DNA from: JADJNW01 sp964526645
GTDB lineage: Bacteria > Bacteroidota > Bacteroidia > Chitinophagales > Saprospiraceae
Length of the DNA: 64,000 nt
Reading direction: 5' to 3'
Assembly: GCA_964526645.1 (NCBI GenBank)
Contig: CAZGJN010000014.1
Location: forward strand, 1 to 64,000
Shown piece after piece: positions 50,829 to 59,941 of this stretch (its first letter is position 1; every line of letters starts with the position of its first letter). A program made the position numbers and the translations under genes. The notes under the pieces were generated by a model that was not told the origin of the DNA, made no database searches, and saw only the letters and a list, made by a program, of their open reading frames with translations.

Positions 50829-52385
50829 ATGCTGGTAAAAACCTTTGCCAGCGCCGTTTATGGCGTGGATGCTCAAACAATTACTGTCGAAATCAATGCC
50901 GGCGGCAACGTGACCCTGGGCAAAAATTTCTATTTTTTAGTAGGACTACCGGATAATGCTGTCAAAGAAGGCTTTCAGCGTATCGAATCGGCTATCAAAA
51001 ACGTGGGCTATCGGATGCAAAGGGTAAAAATTGTGATCAACCTGGCACCCGCCGATATTCGCAAGGAAGGCTCAGCTTATGATCTTCCCATTGCCGTTGG
51101 CTACTTAGCAGCTACCGATCAAATAAAACCTGAGCTGCTCGACCAGTACTTGCTCATGGGGGAGCTTTCGCTCGATGGCAGCCTGCGTCCTATCAAAGGG
51201 GCTTTGCCGATTGCCATACAAGCTCGCAAAGAACGGTTTAAGGGGATTATTTTGCCAAAACAGAATGCCTTAGAAGCTGCTATCGTCAACGACCTGGAAG
51301 TGTATGGTGTTGAAAATCTGAGAGAAGCAGCGGAATTGCTGGATGGCAAAAGCAATCTGCAGCCCCTGGAAATCAATACCAGAGAACTATTTTTTAGCCA
51401 ACGGAATTGCTACGATGTAGATTTCTCGGATGTGAGAGGGCAGGAAAACATCAAGCGCGCACTGGAACTGAGCGCTGCTGGCGGGCACAACGTGATCCTT
51501 ATCGGACCGCCAGGTGCCGGAAAAACCATGCTTGCTCAGAGACTGCCTACGATCCTACCACCGCTCAGTTTGTACGAAGCCTTGGAAACAACCAAAATTC
51601 ATTCGGTCGCAGGGGTATTGCCTTCTGATACGGCACTTATTACCACCCGCCCTTTTCGATCACCTCACCATACCATCAGCGATGTGGCGCTTGTAGGAGG
51701 GGGCACCCACCCCAGCCCGGGTGAGATTTCGCTGGCGCACAATGGGGTTTTATTTTTGGATGAACTGCCTGAATTCAAACGCACTGTACTGGAAGTGCTC
51801 CGACAGCCTATGGAAGAGAGGCGCGTGACCATTTCCAGAGCCAAAACCACCGTAGATTATCCCGCGAGTTTTATGCTGGTAGCATCCATGAATCCTTGCC
51901 CTTGCGGTTATTATAACCACCCAGAGAAAGAATGCGTTTGCGGGGCACAAGTGGTAAAACGCTACTTGAGCAAAATATCAGGACCTTTACTGGATCGTAT
52001 TGATTTGCATGTAGAAGTAACCCCGGTGAGCTATGAGGAGTTGTCCAGCCAACAAAGACCTACGGAAACCAGCAGCGATATTGCCATGCGCGTGATCAAA
52101 GCCCGCGAAATCCAGAAAAATCGCTTTCAAAATTTCAAGGATATTTATTGCAATGCACACATGCCCAGCCAAATGGTGCGGGAAATTTGTACAGTGAGCC
52201 AGGAGGGGCTGCAATTGGTCAAAAAAGCCATGGAAAAACTCCAACTCTCAGCTCGTGCCTACGACCGCATCCTGAAGGTGGCTCGTACAGCTGCGGATTT
52301 GGATGCCAGCGAAGCAATCAAAATAGAACATTTGGCGGAGGCGATTCACTTTCGGAGTTTGGATCGGGAAGGCTGGGCAGGATAA
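50829..52385 (+). CDS. comM: YifB/ComM-family Mg-chelatase-like AAA+ ATPase
   Basis: This 518-residue protein has an N-terminal Lon-protease-like fold (about 1-170, VEINAGGNVTLGKNFYFLVG, APADIRKEGSAYDLPIAVGY). A Mg-chelatase AAA+ core follows with Walker A GPPGAGKTMLAQRLP and Walker B LFLDELPEF, plus a zinc-like CPCGYYNHPEKECVC motif (about 358-372). ComM/YifB helicases promote branch migration during natural transformation in other bacteria. The gene stands alone. Confidence 0.94.
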   Translation: MLVKTFASAVYGVDAQTITVEINAGGNVTLGKNFYFLVGLPDNAVKEGFQRIESAIKNVGYRMQRVKIVINLAPADIRKEGSAYDLPIAVGYLAATDQIKPELLDQYLLMGELSLDGSLRPIKGALPIAIQARKERFKGIILPKQNALEAAIVNDLEVYGVENLREAAELLDGKSNLQPLEINTRELFFSQRNCYDVDFSDVRGQENIKRALELSAAGGHNVILIGPPGAGKTMLAQRLPTILPPLSLYEALETTKIHSVAGVLPSDTALITTRPFRSPHHTISDVALVGGGTHPSPGEISLAHNGVLFLDELPEFKRTVLEVLRQPMEERRVTISRAKTTVDYPASFMLVASMNPCPCGYYNHPEKECVCGAQVVKRYLSKISGPLLDRIDLHVEVTPVSYEELSSQQRPTETSSDIAMRVIKAREIQKNRFQNFKDIYCNAHMPSQMVREICTVSQEGLQLVKKAMEKLQLSARAYDRILKVARTAADLDASEAIKIEHLAEAIHFRSLDREGWAG

Positions 52386-52490
52386 AAGCATTGTAAAAAA
52401 AAATCATGCTACTGATTTTTTACCTAAAACTTTCTTGCCTTGAAACTGTAAGGTAATAAGGCATTTTTATTAACCTAAACCGATATTCTT

Positions 52491-53312
52491 ATGAAAGTAA
52501 AAATTCTTTTATCCGCGCTTACGATTCTATTGCTGGCAGCATGTAGCAATAAAAAAACAACAGCCGATGGCATGACGCAATTTGCGAAGGATAGCTCTTT
52601 TCAGACAGCGCACGATTCGCCAAAGGCAATTGCTTTTCAACCAAAGGGCGAGATGATTCAATTTGATACCCCTGATGGAAAAAAGGGCAGCGCTTATGTT
52701 TTGAAAACGGCTCAGCCCAGCTCAAAGTACTTGTTTGTGATTCAGGAGTGGTGGGGTTTAAATGATCATATCAAACAGACGGCAGAAATCTTGTTTGATA
52801 GCCTGAAAAATGTAAATGTGCTGGCGCTCGACATGTACGATGGGAAAGTGGCTACGAACCCTGAAGATGCAGGAAAATACATGCAAGCCATGAGCCAGGA
52901 ACGCGGACAGGCAATCGTAAACGGGGCACTAAGTTATGCAGGCAAGGATGCTCAGATTGGCACTATCGGCTGGTGTTTTGGCGGGGGCTGGTCTTTGCAA
53001 TCGGCTATCATGGCAGGTGATCGGGCGAAAGCCTGCGTCATGTACTATGGCATGCCTGTTCAAAATGCAAAAGAATTAGCCCCTTTGAAAGCGCCAGTCT
53101 TAGGTATTTTTGCGAAGAAAGATGCCTGGATTAACCCGGAGGTAGTCGGCAAATTTGAAGCATTGGCAAAAGCAACCGGCAAAAAACTAAGCCTGCATCA
53201 ATTTGACGCGGATCACGCTTTCGCTAATCCCAGTAATCCAAATTTTGATCAAAAAGCTGCCGGTGAGGCGAATGAACTGGCACTCGCGTTTTTGAAAGAA
53301 CACATGAAATAA
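52491..53312 (+). CDS. Dienelactone hydrolase-family lipoprotein
   Basis: This 273-residue protein has a lipoprotein signal (LTILLLAAC, Cys18). The alpha/beta-hydrolase has a Cys nucleophile, C162 in IGWCFGGG, with D211 and H242 (DADHAFANP) completing the DLH-type triad. DLH-family enzymes open lactone rings, but many bacterial homologues have unknown substrates. The surface or periplasmic location is inferred from the lipobox. The gene is monocistronic. Confidence 0.88.
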   Translation: MKVKILLSALTILLLAACSNKKTTADGMTQFAKDSSFQTAHDSPKAIAFQPKGEMIQFDTPDGKKGSAYVLKTAQPSSKYLFVIQEWWGLNDHIKQTAEILFDSLKNVNVLALDMYDGKVATNPEDAGKYMQAMSQERGQAIVNGALSYAGKDAQIGTIGWCFGGGWSLQSAIMAGDRAKACVMYYGMPVQNAKELAPLKAPVLGIFAKKDAWINPEVVGKFEALAKATGKKLSLHQFDADHAFANPSNPNFDQKAAGEANELALAFLKEHMK

Positions 53313-53404
53313 ACGACTTCGTTGCTCCCAAGGGCTGTTCAGCAAAGATATACAAACGGATATTTTTTCAAGAAAACCGATGGAACAACCCTTTGGGATT
53401 TTTA

Positions 53405-53713
53405 TCAATCATCCCCGCCTTCAATCACAGCAGAAAGCCCTCTATCCACCAGAGCATCTTTTTTGGGGCGGAGTTCACTCTTCGGAGCCGTCTTTACAGT
53501 GGCTTTACCTTTGAAATGAATGATGAATGCCAGCTGCTCGGCTTGCTCAGGGGTGTGTTGCAGGATTTCCATAAAGCATTGAATCACCCAATCGAAGGTA
53601 TTGAAATCATCATTATAAACAATCAAATGTGCCAAATTGCCCACATCTGAATCGGCGATTTCCTCTTCAATCAATACCTCCTCATCGGTTTCTATACTCT
53701 GAAAACGATACAT
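53405..53713 (-). CDS. clpS: ATP-dependent Clp protease adaptor ClpS
   Basis: This 102-residue protein has an acidic N-terminal extension and the ClpS core (LAHLIVYNDDFNTFDWVIQC, ILQHTPEQAEQLAFIIHFKG, KATVKTA). The NDDFNTF segment and the Met/Leu-lined pocket recognise N-degrons and deliver them to ClpAP/ClpCP. clpA/clpC is not in the window. Confidence 0.92.
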   Translation of the reverse strand: MYRFQSIETDEEVLIEEEIADSDVGNLAHLIVYNDDFNTFDWVIQCFMEILQHTPEQAEQLAFIIHFKGKATVKTAPKSELRPKKDALVDRGLSAVIEGGDD

Positions 53714-53799
53714 TTTCTGGATATTTGATCATACAAAGCGTGCAAATGAAAACTACAGCCCGGCAACAGCAGGGCTGCATTTGCGTAGTTGGAACACAA

Positions 53800-54270
53800 T
53801 CAATTCAACTGCGATAAAGTTCCCTTTATTGCCTCAAAATTAGGCAAATTACCCGCAGATTCCAATACTTCTGCATATCTTACAATTCCCTCTTTATCAA
53901 TCACAAAGGCAGAGCGCTTGGAAACCCCCTTCATGCCCATAGAAAATTCTTCGTACAAAACTCCATAAGAACGAGAGACTTCTTTATTAAAATCGGATAG
54001 AAGCGTGAAATTGAGATTTTGGTCTTGTTTGAAGCGGTGCAACGTTTGCGGCGAATCCACCGAGATAGCCAAAACCTGAGCATTGAGTCCATCGTAATTC
54101 GCGATATCATCCCGCATGGTGCACATTTCTGCTGTACAAACACTGGTGAATGCCAATGGAAAAAATAATAAAACGACATTTTTGTCGCGAAAATTTTCAA
54201 GTGTAACTTGCTCCTTATCAGAAGAGTACAAAGTGAAAGAAGGCGCTTTTTCTCCTACTTTTACGAACAT
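53800..54270 (-). CDS. Peroxiredoxin (AhpE/Prx-like)
   Basis: This 156-residue thioredoxin-fold protein has FPLAFTSVCTAEMCTMRDD, with the peroxidatic Cys45 in a PxxxTxxC motif and a nearby Cys50. The C-terminal part (GMKGVSKRSAFVIDKEGIVR) is typical. It reduces peroxides in the cytoplasm. The subclass (AhpE, Prx5 or Bcp-like) cannot be fixed by eye. The gene lies 86 bp downstream of clpS in position, on the same strand. Confidence 0.9.
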   Translation of the reverse strand: MFVKVGEKAPSFTLYSSDKEQVTLENFRDKNVVLLFFPLAFTSVCTAEMCTMRDDIANYDGLNAQVLAISVDSPQTLHRFKQDQNLNFTLLSDFNKEVSRSYGVLYEEFSMGMKGVSKRSAFVIDKEGIVRYAEVLESAGNLPNFEAIKGTLSQLN

Positions 54271-54469
54271 GCTATTTTCCTTTTTGACCTGAAGAATAAA
54301 ATATCACTTTTCCTAACGCGAAAGCGAGGAAGTTGTTTTTGACTAATTCAAAGTTTACGAAGACTTCGGCTTTTATAGTTTATAAATAATAAATTTTATG
54401 GCAAAATCTTTCCTAATATGAAACCTAATTGTATTTTCAATTTGTTGTTACAAAAGTAAAAAACAGGCA

Positions 54470-55261
54470 ATGCTCAAAAGCCTCCAAAAAAGAAAGAAAG
54501 CCTTAAATTTTATTTCTGAATTATGTGCAGATGCTCACAAAGTCCTTCTCATCCATTATTCGTGCGAAAGTTTAAGTGATAGCAACGAAGGTTATTCTCC
54601 TCGAATCACTTCAATTGTTGTGAGAAGTTTAAGAGGAGATCAACAAAAAAGTTTTTCTATACATCTTGTCGCCGAATGGAAAAAAATAAAACGGGAAGAA
54701 ATAGAGAATCATTATGATTTACTTGAATTGGAAATGCTAAATGAATTTTATCAATTTGCCAAAGATAACACAGAAAGGTATTGGCTAAATTGGAATATGA
54801 AAAACATTAATTATGGTTTTGAGGCTATTGAGCATCGCTATAAGGTATTAGGGGGGAACGAGGCTATAGAAATTCCTTACAAAATTAGAGTTAATATTCC
54901 TGCGATATTGTCCGAAATATACGGAAATAGCTATGAACCTGACCCTAAGATGAGTAATTTATTAAAATCAAACTTTAAAGAGTTGAATCGTGAGTTATTG
55001 ACAGGTGCCGAAGAAGCAGAAGCATTTAAAAATAAGCAATTCGTTAAATTACATGCATCAACGCTTTTGAAGACGAATTACTTTGCTAAGATTGTTTTCT
55101 TGGTGTATGAAAGAAAATTAAAAATTTCAGGACCAGATCAAGTAGGATATGTGCATGACCTTCTTAGTAGACCACTACTTGGATTTATTGGTATTATTGC
55201 CTCAATAGTATCTATAGTTGCTGGCATTATCGAATTAATTAAATTTATGAATGGGAAATAG
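54470..55261 (+). CDS. AT-rich orphan protein with C-terminal membrane anchor
   Basis: This 263-residue protein has an N-terminal alpha/beta region (HKVLLIHYSCESLSDSNEGY, PRITSIVVRSLRGDQQKSFS, RYWLNWNMKNINYGFEAIEH, YKVLGGNEA). A helical middle follows, then a C-terminal hydrophobic span (LLGFIGIIASIVSIVAGIIEL, about 235-256). Codon use is noticeably more A/T-rich than in its neighbours. I do not recognise a firm family. Its layout of a soluble domain plus a terminal membrane helix, with isolated AT-rich context, resembles accessory effectors of defence systems, which is speculative. Confidence 0.6.
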   Translation: MLKSLQKRKKALNFISELCADAHKVLLIHYSCESLSDSNEGYSPRITSIVVRSLRGDQQKSFSIHLVAEWKKIKREEIENHYDLLELEMLNEFYQFAKDNTERYWLNWNMKNINYGFEAIEHRYKVLGGNEAIEIPYKIRVNIPAILSEIYGNSYEPDPKMSNLLKSNFKELNRELLTGAEEAEAFKNKQFVKLHASTLLKTNYFAKIVFLVYERKLKISGPDQVGYVHDLLSRPLLGFIGIIASIVSIVAGIIELIKFMNGK

Positions 55262-55413
55262 GTTTCTGTAAAACCAATATTCTACAATTCATATAGCTCC
55301 TTCTACAATTCGCCTTCTGGTAGCTACACTTCACCTGAAAACGCTGGCTTTATAAGTCTTTCTGTGAGATTTTTGTGAGGTCAATCAAATTGATTCATTA
55401 AAAACGCTTTCAC

Positions 55414-56133
55414 ATGACATTCCCGAAGCAATCTACATTTTTGTTGTTCTTTGTTCTATTTTCACAATGGGTGTGGGCGCAGCAAAGCCAGGTGATACGC
55501 GGTACCATCCTCGACAAACAATCGGAGCTACCGCTCATAGGGGTAGCCGTGGAACTCATCAGCGTAGAGCCAATGCAAGGCACTACCACAGACGAAAATG
55601 GACGATTTTCCCTACCCAAAGTACCACTGGGGCGGCACAATCTTCGCATCAGTTATTTGGGCTACAATTCGATTACAATTCCCAATGTCGTTGTAAATGC
55701 TGGCAAGGAAGTCAACCTTGATCTTCAGCTGGAGGAAGTGACTCGTTTTTCAGGCGGCAGGAATGACGTGGCGCGCCTGGTGGGCAAAGACAAGCGCAAC
55801 TCCTTCACGCTGGACACCAAAGTCACCACGGCAGGCGGGCGCTATTACACCCCGGTTGACCTGGAAGCCTCCAAAATAGCTGGAGAAGAGGTATTGCTCG
55901 AAACGCTGGCATTCAGCGAACGCTTTACGCCTTATTTCCGATTTGACTTCAAAGTAGGCTTTTTGAAAAACAGTAAAACGCGCCGGTTTTCGCAACAATT
56001 TTTCCTGGATTTTCAAAACCTGACCAATCGGGAAAATATTTTTCAAAAAAGATATAATGATTTGACGAATGAAGTAAATGATGTGTATCAATCGGGCTTC
56101 TTCCCGGATATTTTGTATCGCGTACAATTTTAA
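55414..56133 (+). pseudogene. Internally deleted TonB-dependent receptor
   Basis: This 239-residue open frame keeps a receptor N-terminus: signal, then a carboxypeptidase-like domain (QVIRGTILDKQSELPLIGVA, about 26-108), then a plug fragment (FSGGRNDVARL, 112-122). It keeps the last strands of a TonB barrel (about 127-239: RYYTPVDLEASKIAGEEVLL, FFLDFQNLTNRENIFQKRYN, FPDILYRVQF). The large middle part of plug and barrel, normally several hundred residues, is absent, and the frame is unbroken. It is best read as an internal deletion relic or a non-functional receptor; a novel short protein is the alternative. Confidence 0.75.
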
Positions 56134-56148
56134 TGTGCTAATGTAGCG

Positions 56149-56197
56149 ATTTGCCAATGTGCTAATACCCTCCTCTAATATTAGTACATTGGCAAAT
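56149..56197. repeat. Palindromic intergenic repeat
   Basis: ATTTGCCAATGTGCTAATA (56149-56167) and TATTAGTACATTGGCAAAT (56179-56197) are 19-bp arms with one mismatch and an 11-nt loop. AATGTGCTAAT also occurs at 56132-56142. This style of repeat is common in Bacteroidota genomes. It may act as a terminator hairpin for the preceding gene. Confidence 0.6.
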
Positions 56198-56247
56198 TAA
56201 CAAATCCACAAATTTACCCGTATCTTCATTCCAATTTTAGCAAAGCC

Positions 56248-57303
56248 ATGACGACGAAAGAAAAGCTGATTGCTACGGTAGGCGTTGATGACCGCCTGGT
56301 GCTACTTATTGGTATTCCGATATTATCTTTTTTGCTACCGCTATTGTTTTTTAAAGAGACTTTGTCCGAGGGTCTGATCGTTTACTTTCCTAAATTTTTA
56401 GGCTCTCTGGTGCATACAGCTGCCTACTGGCTGGTCATTCGGCAGATTGTTATTTACTTCCGGCGGCGCTTTCCTGAGTTAAAAGAGACCAAAAAACGTA
56501 TTTTTTACTCGGCTATTTTTACCGTTCTTTCCTATTTTGCCTTAAACTCGATCCTGGATTTTATTCACATAGCAGTTGGCGATGAAGGCGCACCGGGCGT
56601 AACAGAATTTGATTATGCAGTGGCATCCTTCACGGTCATTCTATTGTGTGTCACCATTTACGAAAGCATCTTTTTCTATGTTCGCTGGAAACAGACGATT
56701 ATTGAAGCCGAACGCCTGCGCCGCGAAAATATCGAATCTCAGCTGGAGGGCTTGCGCAATCAGGTGAATCCCCATTTCCTGTTCAATAGCCTAAACACGC
56801 TCATTTACATCATACCCGAAGACCCACAGCGCGCCATCCGGTTTGTACAAATGCTGTCAAAAGTATATCGCTACATCCTGGAAATCAGGGAGAAAAAGCT
56901 GATTTCCTTAGAAGAAGAACTGTTGTTTCTGGAAGCCTACAATTTTTTGCTCAAAGAGCGTTTCGGCAATAGCCTGCACGTTACTGTCAATGTTCCAGAT
57001 GCTGCTAAAAAAGAACAAATCATCCCGCTTTCGCTCCAGATTTTATTTGAGAATGCAATTAAACACAACATTATTTCTTCGGAAAAACCATTGACAATCG
57101 AAGTTTTTGCCCAAACAGACAAGCTGGTTGTTCGCAATAATTTACAAAAGAAAAAACAAACCATGCCTTCCACCAAAGTAGGGCTACAAAATATCCAAAA
57201 TCGCTACGCTTTTTTCTCTGCTCAGAAAGTGGATATTGTAGCAGATCATAGCCACTTCAGTGTGAGCTTGCCTTTACTCAAAACCAGCGTATTAGTCGCT
57301 TGA
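56248..57303 (+). CDS. LytS/YehU-type sensor histidine kinase
   Basis: This 351-residue protein has four predicted membrane segments (about 18-35, 50-70, 88-110, 125-145). A His_kinase (PF06580-type) domain follows with the phosphoacceptor H176 in NQVNPHFLFNSLNTLIYIIP, then a HATPase-like region (PLSLQILFENAIKHNIIS). The pairing LytTR response regulator is not adjacent, so it is an orphan in this window. It signals at the inner membrane; the ligand is unknown. Confidence 0.9.
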   Translation: MTTKEKLIATVGVDDRLVLLIGIPILSFLLPLLFFKETLSEGLIVYFPKFLGSLVHTAAYWLVIRQIVIYFRRRFPELKETKKRIFYSAIFTVLSYFALNSILDFIHIAVGDEGAPGVTEFDYAVASFTVILLCVTIYESIFFYVRWKQTIIEAERLRRENIESQLEGLRNQVNPHFLFNSLNTLIYIIPEDPQRAIRFVQMLSKVYRYILEIREKKLISLEEELLFLEAYNFLLKERFGNSLHVTVNVPDAAKKEQIIPLSLQILFENAIKHNIISSEKPLTIEVFAQTDKLVVRNNLQKKKQTMPSTKVGLQNIQNRYAFFSAQKVDIVADHSHFSVSLPLLKTSVLVA

Positions 57304-57345
57304 CTGTGAACACTTTCGCTCCTTTGAAGTTTTCATAGATAAAAG

Positions 57346-57780
57346 ATGGTACTACACGCATTAGTTTGGTTGTTTTTCCCTTTTTGGCTCGCTGATAATA
57401 AAGGCGAACTCGTGCTGCATATCAAAAACCTCGATACTGCCGAAGGGGTAATCCGAATCGCGGTGTATGATAATGAAAAAAATTTTTTGCAGGAGGGTAG
57501 CGAAAAACTTGGAAAGATAGTACCGGTAATCATGACAAAAGAGCTGCAAGTGGACCTGCCCGACCTTAATTTTGGTTACTACGCTATTGCGATCTACCAT
57601 GATATAAATGCCAATGGTGAATTGGATAAAAATTATCTGAACATCCCTACCGAACCTTATGCTTTCTCAAACAACCCCGCTGTAAAATGGCGCAGCCCCA
57701 CCTTTCAAGAAACGCAAATTGAATTTTCGGTGCCACAAAAAGAGCTAACGTTGGAACTAAAACGCTGGCGGAAACATTAG
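57346..57780 (+). CDS. DUF2141 family secreted protein
   Basis: This 144-residue protein has a short hydrophobic N-terminus (VLHALVWLFFPFWLA) and the DUF2141 body: KGELVLHIKNLDTAEGVIRI, AVYDNEKNF and YYAIAIYHDINANGELDKNY with LNIPTEPYAFSNN. The family is a small beta-sandwich of unknown function, often encoded near TonB receptors or signalling genes. It lies 42 bp after the histidine kinase and may be in the same transcript. Confidence 0.85.
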   Translation: MVLHALVWLFFPFWLADNKGELVLHIKNLDTAEGVIRIAVYDNEKNFLQEGSEKLGKIVPVIMTKELQVDLPDLNFGYYAIAIYHDINANGELDKNYLNIPTEPYAFSNNPAVKWRSPTFQETQIEFSVPQKELTLELKRWRKH

Positions 57781-57886
57781 CAATCAAGTATTTTGCCGAT
57801 GGGTCAATGTACTGATAATAAATTGCCGGAACATCTTGGAAGATTATATTAAAAAACCGATATTTGCACTCGCTTTCAAAAAAAAT

Positions 57887-57960
57887 GGCGCGGTAGCTCA
57901 GCTGGTCAGAGCGTGCGATTCATAATCGCAAGGTCGGGAGTTCAAGCCTCCCCCGCGCTA
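57887..57960 (+). tRNA. tRNA-Met (CAT)
   Basis: The cloverleaf has acceptor GGCGCGG paired with CCGCGCT (one G-U pair), D-arm GCTCAGCTGGTCAGAGC, anticodon loop TTCATAA with CAT, T-arm GGGAG-TTCAAGC-CTCCC and discriminator A. Length is 74 nt. The elongator type is most likely; a tRNA-Ile with lysidine-modified CAT anticodon cannot be excluded from sequence. Confidence 0.95.
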
Positions 57961-57962
57961 CG

Positions 57963-57993
57963 AAAAAGCCCTCTGTCAGTGAGGGCTTTTTTA
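57963..57993 (+). terminator. Rho-independent terminator of tRNA-Met
   Basis: AAAAAGCCCTC pairs with GAGGGCTTTTTT around TGTCAGT (57963-57992), immediately after the tRNA 3' end. Confidence 0.85.
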
Positions 57994-58156
57994 TTTGGTG
58001 GTAGCTCAAAATAGTGGAAGAGATTTCGAGAACCTTTGATATTAGAGAAAGCTGAAAACTAAAGCTCTTTATCAGCTTGCAGCTTTTTTTGATTATCAAT
58101 AACTTTCCAGTCGAAATAGATCAAAAGGGTACTTATCACAGCAAAATTTACACAAT

Positions 58157-58726
58157 ATGAAATACTTCCGGCAGGCGCTCAACATTACACTTTCTGAATC
58201 TGAGATAACAAAAGCGACTTGTTTTGCCGATGCGGTGCTGGCAACCGTAAACTACACAGATACCCTGCAATTCAATCAGCAAAAAATTCGCGACGATCAT
58301 TTTGTCAGCAAACTGGGAGAGGAGGCTGTTAGGCGGGCGTTTGAGCAGTACGGCTGCCAGGTGCAAGGCCCGGATTATACCATTTACACTGGGCGACAAA
58401 AGTCTTGGGATAGTGATTTGTATGTGGAGGGGGGCGCATTGGCTGTAAAGACGCAGCGCAGTTCTGCTGCCCAACGCTATGGCTTATCCTGGACGTTCCA
58501 GCAATCTAAATTCCGAACAGATCCTATCTTGGCGCAACCCGAAGCCTGGGTTTGTTTTGTGGAGTATCATGATTTGCAGGAGGGCTGCATTTTCACTGTG
58601 TTTGAGCCACTCCAGATCGGGGAGTTGCCACTTGAAGCGCCTCGCTTGGCTCGTTTGGTTGACAAAAAAGTAGCGGTGTACGCCGCAGACATACCCAATT
58701 TTGTGGCGCATTTATCAAAAAGGTAG
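58157..58726 (+). CDS. Possible PD-(D/E)XK nuclease-like protein, function unknown
   Basis: This 189-residue soluble protein has LGEEAVRRAFEQYGCQVQGP (a helix with Glu), then WDSDLYVEGGALAVKTQRSS. The SDL...LAVKTQ phrase resembles the D-(x)n-(D/E)xK core of restriction-endonuclease-like folds, although the second acidic residue is Ala. No methyltransferase or specificity partner is nearby. It lies 190 bp after tRNA-Met and overlaps convergent hemA by 12 bp. The fold assignment is tentative. Confidence 0.55.
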   Translation: MKYFRQALNITLSESEITKATCFADAVLATVNYTDTLQFNQQKIRDDHFVSKLGEEAVRRAFEQYGCQVQGPDYTIYTGRQKSWDSDLYVEGGALAVKTQRSSAAQRYGLSWTFQQSKFRTDPILAQPEAWVCFVEYHDLQEGCIFTVFEPLQIGELPLEAPRLARLVDKKVAVYAADIPNFVAHLSKR

Positions 58727-59941
58727 CGCCGCGTCTTTCACCACTTTCATTGGGATGGCAATGCACTTTTTTTCCATATACGCCAGGATGCGGTCTATCA
58801 AATCGCGGGTGTTGTCGTCCAACTGTGCCACTTCTTTCCCAAAAATTTCCTTCACTGCCTTTGATCGGATGGCGCTGATTTCCTCAGGAACTTTTTGAAT
58901 TGCCCGGACTAAGTGCCGCTGCCGCAGCTGAGCCGGAAAAGATTTAGCTTGTTTTTCTACAATGGCTTTGGCGGCATGCACCTCTTCCTCCCGATGTGCC
59001 AAATTTTCTTTTGCCAATTCGCGCAAGCTTTCTATTTCAATATACCGAAGCGGAAATTTTTCGATCACTGCGCTGCTTACATTGTGCGGAATTCCCAGGT
59101 CAACCACGATCTTTTTTTCAAGTTCCCCTTTCAGCAATTGTTCATAAACTTGTGTTGTAATAATAGGATCGCTTGCACTTGTGCAAACAATCAGGCAGTC
59201 AAAACCGGATTGAAATTGCGACAAGTCACTCAAAGGATGGGCATTCCCTTTTACTACAGCAGCAAGTTCTTCTGCTTTTGCCAAACTTCTATTAAAAACG
59301 GTCACCTTGGAAAACTGATATTTTGCCAGAAATTTGGCTACAAGGGCATTCGTTTGACCCGCACCAATAAGCAAAATTCGCGCTTCTTTTGACAAATTTG
59401 CTTGCATCATTTGCCGAAAGGCAAGTGATACCACAGAAACGGGCTTTTCGCCAATGCCTGTGCGAGCGTAGATTTCTTTGGCGGTAAGCACCGCCTGCTG
59501 TACCAATAGCCTGATATTATCGCCGGTGAGTTCCCATTTTTTGCAAAGATCGTAAGCTTCTCGCAATTGCCTTAGGATTTGGCGTTCTCCCACTACTAAG
59601 GAATCCACGGATGCTGCTACTTCAAATAAATGCTGAATCGCTGCTTGCCCCTCTAATTGCAAAACAGCATGCTCGATTTGCGCAGGCGTTAAAGTTGGAT
59701 TGATTGCCTGGAAAAACTGTTGTACAAAAGTGGCAGATAGCTCCACCTCATCATAAAAACAGTACAATACTCGATTGCAAGTGCTGAGGTACAAAATTTC
59801 TGCTATGCCAAACGACTGCCGGAGGGCTTGCAATTGCTGCGGAATGGAAAGCGCCTCGGCTTCCTTGAGTGCAAAGTCGCCAATTGCTTTTAGCTGCGTT
59901 TTTTTGTGCGTGATGGTTAATATTTTGAAATATTCCAACAT
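58715..59941 (-). CDS. hemA: Glutamyl-tRNA reductase
   Basis: This 408-residue protein reduces Glu-tRNA(Glu) to glutamate semialdehyde, the first step of C5 tetrapyrrole synthesis. Seen are THKKTQLKAIGDFAL, catalytic Cys55 in LYLSTCNRVLYC, VVGERQILRQLREAYDLCKK, the NADPH domain (ILLIGAGQTNALVAKFLAKY) and the C-terminal dimerisation helices. The family's usual STCNR motif is intact. It overlaps the 3' end of the preceding gene (58157-58726) by 12 bp, convergently. Confidence 0.95.
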   Translation of the reverse strand: MLEYFKILTITHKKTQLKAIGDFALKEAEALSIPQQLQALRQSFGIAEILYLSTCNRVLYCFYDEVELSATFVQQFFQAINPTLTPAQIEHAVLQLEGQAAIQHLFEVAASVDSLVVGERQILRQLREAYDLCKKWELTGDNIRLLVQQAVLTAKEIYARTGIGEKPVSVVSLAFRQMMQANLSKEARILLIGAGQTNALVAKFLAKYQFSKVTVFNRSLAKAEELAAVVKGNAHPLSDLSQFQSGFDCLIVCTSASDPIITTQVYEQLLKGELEKKIVVDLGIPHNVSSAVIEKFPLRYIEIESLRELAKENLAHREEEVHAAKAIVEKQAKSFPAQLRQRHLVRAIQKVPEEISAIRSKAVKEIFGKEVAQLDDNTRDLIDRILAYMEKKCIAIPMKVVKDAALPF

